Source of the DNA: Candidatus Eiseniibacteriota bacterium
GTDB taxonomy: Bacteria; Eisenbacteria; RBG-16-71-46
Direction of reading: 5' to 3'
DNA length: 9,546 nt
Assembly (NCBI GenBank): GCA_023249815.1
Contig: JAHFBX010000086.1
Span: forward strand, 1-9,546
Position numbers and translations under genes: made by a program. Below the pieces are notes generated by a model. The model made no database searches. It saw only the letters and a program-made list of their open reading frames with translations, and was not told where the DNA came from. Positions 6,640 to 9,546 of this stretch are shown in pieces. Within the stretch, counting starts at the first letter, position 1. Each line of letters opens with the position of its first letter.

Positions 6640-7143
6640 TCAATCGAACTCGTTCGCCGGGTCGGCGGGCACCTGGTCCAGTCCGACGCGGCCCACCTCG
6701 ATGTCGGCGCGAGCGTAGCTCTCGCCCTTCATCTTGTAGCCCGAGAGCCGGCGCAGCATCGCGAGTTGGCCGGTGTGGGTGAGCGCGTCCGCGATGCCGC
6801 CCTGGAACATGCGCGCCGGGTCGTAACCGATCGGCAGCCCTTCGGCGAGATGCCGATCTGCGGACCCGAGTGCCGCGAAGAACCGGGGCAGCTCGGCGTC
6901 CCACGGCAGCGGCGTGGAAGTGTTCCAGCGCGGCGAGCCCTGCAGCTGAGAGAGGACCCAGTCCAGGAGGTCGCCCATGTGGGCGAGGATCTCGACGACG
7001 CGCGGCGATGTTTCGCTGGCGCGATAGTCGCCAAACGCGGCGGGTGTGCCGCGCACGGTCTTGCCCGCGCGGTAGGCGAGCGTGGCGAGCGTGTGACGCA
7101 GGAACAGCCGGGTGTTCGGATCGTCTGCCGGAATGCGGGTCAT
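6640..7143 (-). CDS. DinB-superfamily four-helix bundle protein
   Basis: This 167-residue soluble protein is probably a four-helix bundle of the DinB/YfiT-like superfamily, whose members often bind a divalent metal through histidines and include thiol-dependent transferases. Supporting segments are LAHMGDLLDWVLSQL (His55) and DALTHTGQLAMLRRL (His123, with Gln126 three residues later), which match the spacing style of the superfamily's metal-site helices. The third usual ligand is not obvious, and His17 in helix 1 is a candidate. The start at 7143 is supported by AGGAG at 7152-7156 with an eight-base spacer. It sits 14 bases upstream of Sco1, so the two are probably co-transcribed. The substrate is unknown. 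The family call is fairly firm; any enzymatic role is not. Confidence 0.75.
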   Translation of the reverse strand: MTRIPADDPNTRLFLRHTLATLAYRAGKTVRGTPAAFGDYRASETSPRVVEILAHMGDLLDWVLSQLQGSPRWNTSTPLPWDAELPRFFAALGSADRHLAEGLPIGYDPARMFQGGIADALTHTGQLAMLRRLSGYKMKGESYARADIEVGRVGLDQVPADPANEFD

Positions 7144-7199
7144 GCGCGGATCTCCTGCCCAGTCGAAGTGCGTGACGGGGTCGAGGATAACCCGCGCGA

Positions 7200-7211
7200 G
7201 CCTCGCGAGGC
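7200..7211. promoter_or_regulatory. 12-base perfect palindrome upstream of the DinB-Sco1 pair
   Basis: GCCTCGCGAGGC is a perfect inverted repeat 56 bases upstream of the DinB-family start. It could be an operator of the DinB-Sco1 pair. In sequence this rich in G and C such a palindrome can arise by chance. Confidence 0.2.
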
Positions 7212-7223
7212 ACGGTGCGTGGA

Positions 7224-7240
7224 GCCCGCGCGCCGCGGGC
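7224..7240. terminator. GC-rich hairpin downstream of the diheme oxidoreductase gene
   Basis: GCCCGCG (7224-7230) pairs with CGCGGGC (7234-7240) over seven G-C pairs with a three-base loop. It is 60 bases past the stop of the diheme oxidoreductase on the - strand and 80 bases before the DinB-family start. It could end or attenuate the upstream transcript. No T run is present. Confidence 0.4.
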
Positions 7241-7300
7241 CCCCGCGTCCGTTGGCGCCCTGCTCCGCGGCGCGCGGCCGAACCTACCTCCCGCGTTGCG

Positions 7301-8464
7301 TCAGAGCGAGCGCAGGAACTCGAGCAGGGCCGCCTGCTCGTGTGGCGCGAGCCTGCGGAATCGCTCGCGGGACTTCGCCGCCTCGCCCGCGTGCAGCTCG
7401 ATCGCTTCCTGGATCGTGCTCGCGGCGCCGTCGTGCAGGAAACGCGACGCGAGGCGCAATCCCATGAGCGGTTCGGTGCGGAACTCCGATGCGCTCGCGA
7501 GCCCCAGGCAGATGTCGCCGCGCTCGGCGCCCATGTCGTGCAGCAGCAAGTCGGAGTAGGGCCGCACCACGCGGCGGTCGAGCGCTCGCACCTTGTTCAC
7601 GCTGGTCACGAATGCCGGCGTGTGACACGACTCGCAGCCGATCGCGCCGAACAGCAGGCGGCCGCGTTCGCCCTCGTGAGTGAGCTTGAGCGGCGGCGGC
7701 GGCGCGAGGAAGCGTACGAAGTCATTGAGTCGCGCCAGCGATTCGGCGTCCAGCTCGGGCTCCGGCGTCGGGTCCACTCCCTTGGGGATGGGCTTGCCCC
7801 CGATCGTCTCTTCGACCGGGAAGTCCGGATTCGTGACGCCCATCTCGATCACCAGCGCGCCGGCGTTGAAACCGTCGAGCTCGGGCAGCAGTGCCTTCCG
7901 GCCGAATCGCCCGACACGGCCATCGGGGAAGCGGTTCGCGCGACCCGAGATGCCATCGTGATCGCGGTCGTCCGGATCGGCGCGGCGCAGGATGTCGCGC
8001 TCCGGGATGGCATTGAGCAGGCCGAAGCCGAACAGGTCGGGCGCGGTCCGCACCGCGCGCACGTTGGCCTCGTCCGGGATCGGCTCGCTCTCGAGCCCGG
8101 TGGCGCGCGTCAGCGCTGGGGTGGCATGCGCCTGGAACACCGGTCCACCGAGTGCGGTGAGCAGGTCGCACGTGGCGTCGGGGTGCATGAGCGTGGCGTG
8201 CGTCTCATTCTCGTCGCCATTGCCGCCGGGCCGCGGGTCCTCGTGGCACTCGAGGCAGGACTCGGCGTTGAAGATCGGCCCGAGCCCCGAGCTGTCGGTG
8301 AACACGCGCTCGAACACCTCGCGTCCGAGCGTGAACTGCTCGAGCTCGGCAGGCGTGAGGTCGGCGAGCGGATCTCCGGCGGCCGGGGGCTCGGGGCAGG
8401 CGCCCAGCGCGCCCGCGGCCGTGAGCGCGACCCACGCCAGCAGCAGTCCCGCGGCGGCCTTCAT
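7301..8464 (-). CDS. Diheme c-type oxidoreductase lipoprotein (DHOR/DUF1111 type)
   Basis: This exported protein of 387 residues has two CxxCH heme-attachment sites: C70-C73-H74 (CLECH) and C277-C280-H281 (CESCH). Its signal peptide ends in a good lipobox, LGAC, with Cys23 as the lipidated residue. The overall pattern fits the di-heme oxidoreductase (DHOR, formerly DUF1111) family, related to diheme cytochrome c peroxidases. It includes the acidic DPDDRDHDGISGR stretch (163-175), GRFGRKALLPELDGFNAG, the PYSDLLLHDMG segment (302-312) and the C-terminal FRTEPLMGLR...FLHDG...HAGEAAKS...LEFLRSL series. Members are periplasmic electron-transfer or peroxidase-like proteins with poorly known substrates. 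The start at 8464 is the only possible Met in frame after a stop at 8492-8494. GAGGA lies four bases upstream, inside a short upstream ORF whose stop overlaps this start. The size is at the short end for the family. Confidence 0.87.
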   Translation of the reverse strand: MKAAAGLLLAWVALTAAGALGACPEPPAAGDPLADLTPAELEQFTLGREVFERVFTDSSGLGPIFNAESCLECHEDPRPGGNGDENETHATLMHPDATCDLLTALGGPVFQAHATPALTRATGLESEPIPDEANVRAVRTAPDLFGFGLLNAIPERDILRRADPDDRDHDGISGRANRFPDGRVGRFGRKALLPELDGFNAGALVIEMGVTNPDFPVEETIGGKPIPKGVDPTPEPELDAESLARLNDFVRFLAPPPPLKLTHEGERGRLLFGAIGCESCHTPAFVTSVNKVRALDRRVVRPYSDLLLHDMGAERGDICLGLASASEFRTEPLMGLRLASRFLHDGAASTIQEAIELHAGEAAKSRERFRRLAPHEQAALLEFLRSL

Positions 8465-8517
8465 CGCGTCCTCGCAGGCGCGCGGGCGGGGTCACAACGT
8501 ACGCATCGGAGGGTCAT
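8461..8517 (-). CDS. 18-codon upstream ORF (putative leader peptide) overlapping the oxidoreductase start
   Basis: ATG at 8517-8515 opens an 18-codon frame encoding MTLRCVRCDPARAPARTR. Its TGA (8463-8461) overlaps the ATG of the diheme oxidoreductase as ATGA. The start is preceded by GAGGAGGGAA (8520-8529), with GGAGG five bases from the ATG. This is the strongest ribosome-binding site I see in the window and better than that of the downstream gene. The peptide has a Cys-x-x-Cys pair (Cys5, Cys8) and an Arg-rich end. The arrangement suggests translational coupling, so that ribosomes ending the leader restart on the oxidoreductase. The same frame is open upstream to 8664, but that longer reading has no visible ribosome-binding site. 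Length alone cannot prove it is expressed. Confidence 0.55.
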   Translation of the reverse strand: MTLRCVRCDPARAPARTR

Positions 8518-8777
8518 GCTTCCCTCCTCGATCCGGGTGTCGCGGCCTGTTCCACGTCGCGGCGGGCGACGGGCGCGATCGGGTTCGCACGGCGCCGCTC
8601 CGCGCGTCGCGGCGCGCAACGTCCGCGCCACGCGACGAAGCATCGAATCACCTGCGTCCGGCACGGGTCAACCGCCGAAGCAGTGGCGGGCTGGGAGCGC
8701 GCTCCCGATGTCGGGTCAGTAGCCGGATGGACACCGGAGTGCGGGATGCGCGCGCGCGACGTGCATCGCGCAACGAC
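8518..8777. other. Spacer between the cyclodeaminase-family gene and the leader/oxidoreductase unit
   Basis: No gene with support lies here on either strand. It should hold the promoter of the leader-oxidoreductase unit, but I see no convincing -35/-10 pair. It contains the leader ribosome-binding site at 8520-8529 and a 14-base perfect palindrome at 8693-8706. The octamer GTCGCGGC occurs three times (8539, 8556, 8606), which may simply reflect base composition. The segment 8745-8776 is a run of alternating G and C with weak self-pairing near the preceding stop codon. Confidence 0.5.
8693..8706. promoter_or_regulatory. 14-base perfect palindrome in the spacer
   Basis: GGGAGCGCGCTCCC is fully symmetric. 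It lies 71 bases after the cyclodeaminase-family stop and 175 bases before the leader ORF start. It may be a protein-binding site or part of a transcript end. Fewer than one such palindrome is expected by chance in this length for even base use, but more with high G+C. Confidence 0.25.
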
Positions 8778-9546
8778 TCACGCTCCCGCCGGCCCTCCCC
8801 AATCGAGCCACTGTCCCGCGCCGGTCGCTTGCGCACTGCGCAGGAGCGCGTGCGCGGACGCAAGATCCTCCACCGCGATCCCGAGCGACTCGAATAGCGT
8901 GATGTCGTCGGGACCTGTGCGGCCGCGAACCTTGCCCAGGAACACGTCACCCACTTCGCCCAGCAGGTGGTCGTCCGTCACCGCCCCTTCGCCGCGCGCG
9001 AGCAGGAAGTCCCCAGCTTCGGCTCGACAGGATTCCAGGCGGTCGGTGAACAGGCGCGAGCGCGCCACGGCCTCCGCATCCAATTCGCGGCTGGCCGCGA
9101 AGCACGCGCCCACGGCGTTCACGTGCGCACCGGGCTCGAGCCAGCGCCCGAGCAGGACCGGCTCGCGCGCCGACGTCGTCGTGCACACGAGGTCGGCACC
9201 GCGCACCGCGGATTCGGCGTCCGCGCACACCTCGATCGCGAGGCCGTGACGCGCGCCCTGCTCGCGCGCGAACTTCTCGGCGTTCGCGCGCGTCCGGCTC
9301 CACACGCGCACGCGACGCAGCCGTCGTGCGGCGAGCATGGCCTCCAGGTGCGTCCGCGCCTGCACGCCCGAGCCGAGCAACGCGAGGTCGCCAGCGTCCT
9401 CGCGCGCCAGCGTGCGCGTCACCGCGCCCGAGACCGCGGCCGTGCGCACGGCCGTGATGGCGTTCGCGTCGAGGATCGCGAGCGGCTCGCCGTATCGCAC
9501 CCCGAACAACATCACGACGCCCTGGTGCGAATCGTAGCCCGTGCCG
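8778..9546 (-). CDS. Ornithine cyclodeaminase/mu-crystallin family protein, 5' end beyond the right edge
   Basis: This NAD(P)-dependent enzyme belongs to the ornithine cyclodeaminase/mu-crystallin family, whose members include ornithine cyclodeaminase, alanine dehydrogenase and ketimine or imine reductases. A GTG at 9515 is not the true start: upstream codons in frame read GTGYDSHQGVV and continue the family's N-terminal segment to the edge. Visible hallmarks are LAILDANAITAVRTAA, a dinucleotide-binding LALLGSGVQARTHLEAM, a VWSRTRANAEKFA segment typical of the Rossmann beta-2 region, VNAVGACFAASRELDA, and near the end GPDDITLFESLGIAVEDLA, which corresponds to the conserved catalytic-Asp region (usually T-x-F-K-S-x-G). 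About 255 residues are visible of a usual 310-330. The exact substrate cannot be told from sequence. A 313-base spacer separates it from the next gene, so it is probably a separate unit. Confidence 0.9.
   Translation of the reverse strand, partial: GTGYDSHQGVVMLFGVRYGEPLAILDANAITAVRTAAVSGAVTRTLAREDAGDLALLGSGVQARTHLEAMLAARRLRRVRVWSRTRANAEKFAREQGARHGLAIEVCADAESAVRGADLVCTTTSAREPVLLGRWLEPGAHVNAVGACFAASRELDAEAVARSRLFTDRLESCRAEAGDFLLARGEGAVTDDHLLGEVGDVFLGKVRGRTGPDDITLFESLGIAVEDLASAHALLRSAQATGAGQWLDWGGPAGA

Noticed and set aside
5936..7039. A 14-base exact direct repeat (AGTCGCCAAACGCG) at 5936-5949 and 7026-7039
   Set aside because: One copy is in a spacer and the other inside the DinB-family coding region. 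A single repeat of this length is plausible by chance in a GC-rich 9.5 kb window, and nothing bounded by it looks mobile.
6626..7213. The Sco1 frame extended upstream to 7213 as one 418-residue protein
   Set aside because: The extension overlaps the DinB-family gene in another frame, is Arg/His-rich without domain content, and would bury the Sco1 export signal in the middle of the protein.
8539..8613. Three copies of GTCGCGGC upstream of the leader ORF
   Set aside because: The spacings are unequal (17 and 50 bases), and GC-only octamers are common in this sequence, so there is no good case for an iteron or operator array.
7112..8722. A 536-residue open frame on the + strand opposite the diheme oxidoreductase
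   Set aside because: The - strand frame has two CxxCH sites, a lipobox and family-conserved segments. The + strand product shows only composition-driven Arg/Ala/Glu repeats.

Overview
This is a 9.5 kb, very GC-rich stretch (roughly two thirds G+C or more by eye) with bacterial, gene-dense organisation. Several features suggest a diderm soil or sediment bacterium with periplasmic copper and heme chemistry: a lipoprotein-type diheme cytochrome, a Sco1-type copper protein and a large hybrid histidine kinase. Acidobacteriota, Gemmatimonadota, Myxococcota or Eisenbacteria-like lineages would all fit, and the sequence does not decide between them. No rRNA, tRNA, CRISPR array, insertion sequence or phage gene was seen.

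Layout. At the left edge, on the + strand, lies the C-terminal end of a protein carrying an LPETA-type cell-wall sorting signal (2-274). A class D-type sortase follows 11 bases later (286-957), so enzyme and probable substrate are paired. Everything else is on the - strand and converges on the sortase. Read in the direction of transcription (right to left) the order is: an ornithine cyclodeaminase/mu-crystallin family dehydrogenase cut by the right edge (8778-9546); a 313-base spacer; an 18-codon upstream ORF (8461-8517) whose stop overlaps the start of the next gene; a diheme c-type oxidoreductase lipoprotein of the DHOR/DUF1111 type (7301-8464); a DinB-superfamily protein (6640-7143); a Sco1/SenC copper chaperone or thiol-redox protein (5957-6625); a four-helix membrane protein of unrecognised family (5250-5816); a 1064-residue hybrid histidine kinase (1828-5022); and a response regulator fused to an RsbW-like ATPase (1001-1831).

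How the genes may work together. The kinase and the receiver-ATPase protein overlap by four bases (ATGA), so they are almost certainly co-translated. The kinase is GAF-PAS-HisKA-HATPase-REC-REC-HPt, and its HPt is the natural donor for the separate receiver. The output would then be a serine-kinase/anti-sigma-like ATPase rather than DNA binding. The DinB and Sco1 genes are 14 bases apart and probably co-transcribed. The diheme cytochrome lies 157 bases upstream of them and may belong to the same periplasmic redox/metal group.

Most worth a second look: the 18-codon Cys-x-x-Cys leader with the best ribosome-binding site in the window, coupled to the diheme oxidoreductase; the lysine/arginine-rich tail on the hybrid kinase; the kinase to receiver-RsbW relay; and the LPETA/class D sortase pair in a Gram-negative-looking context.
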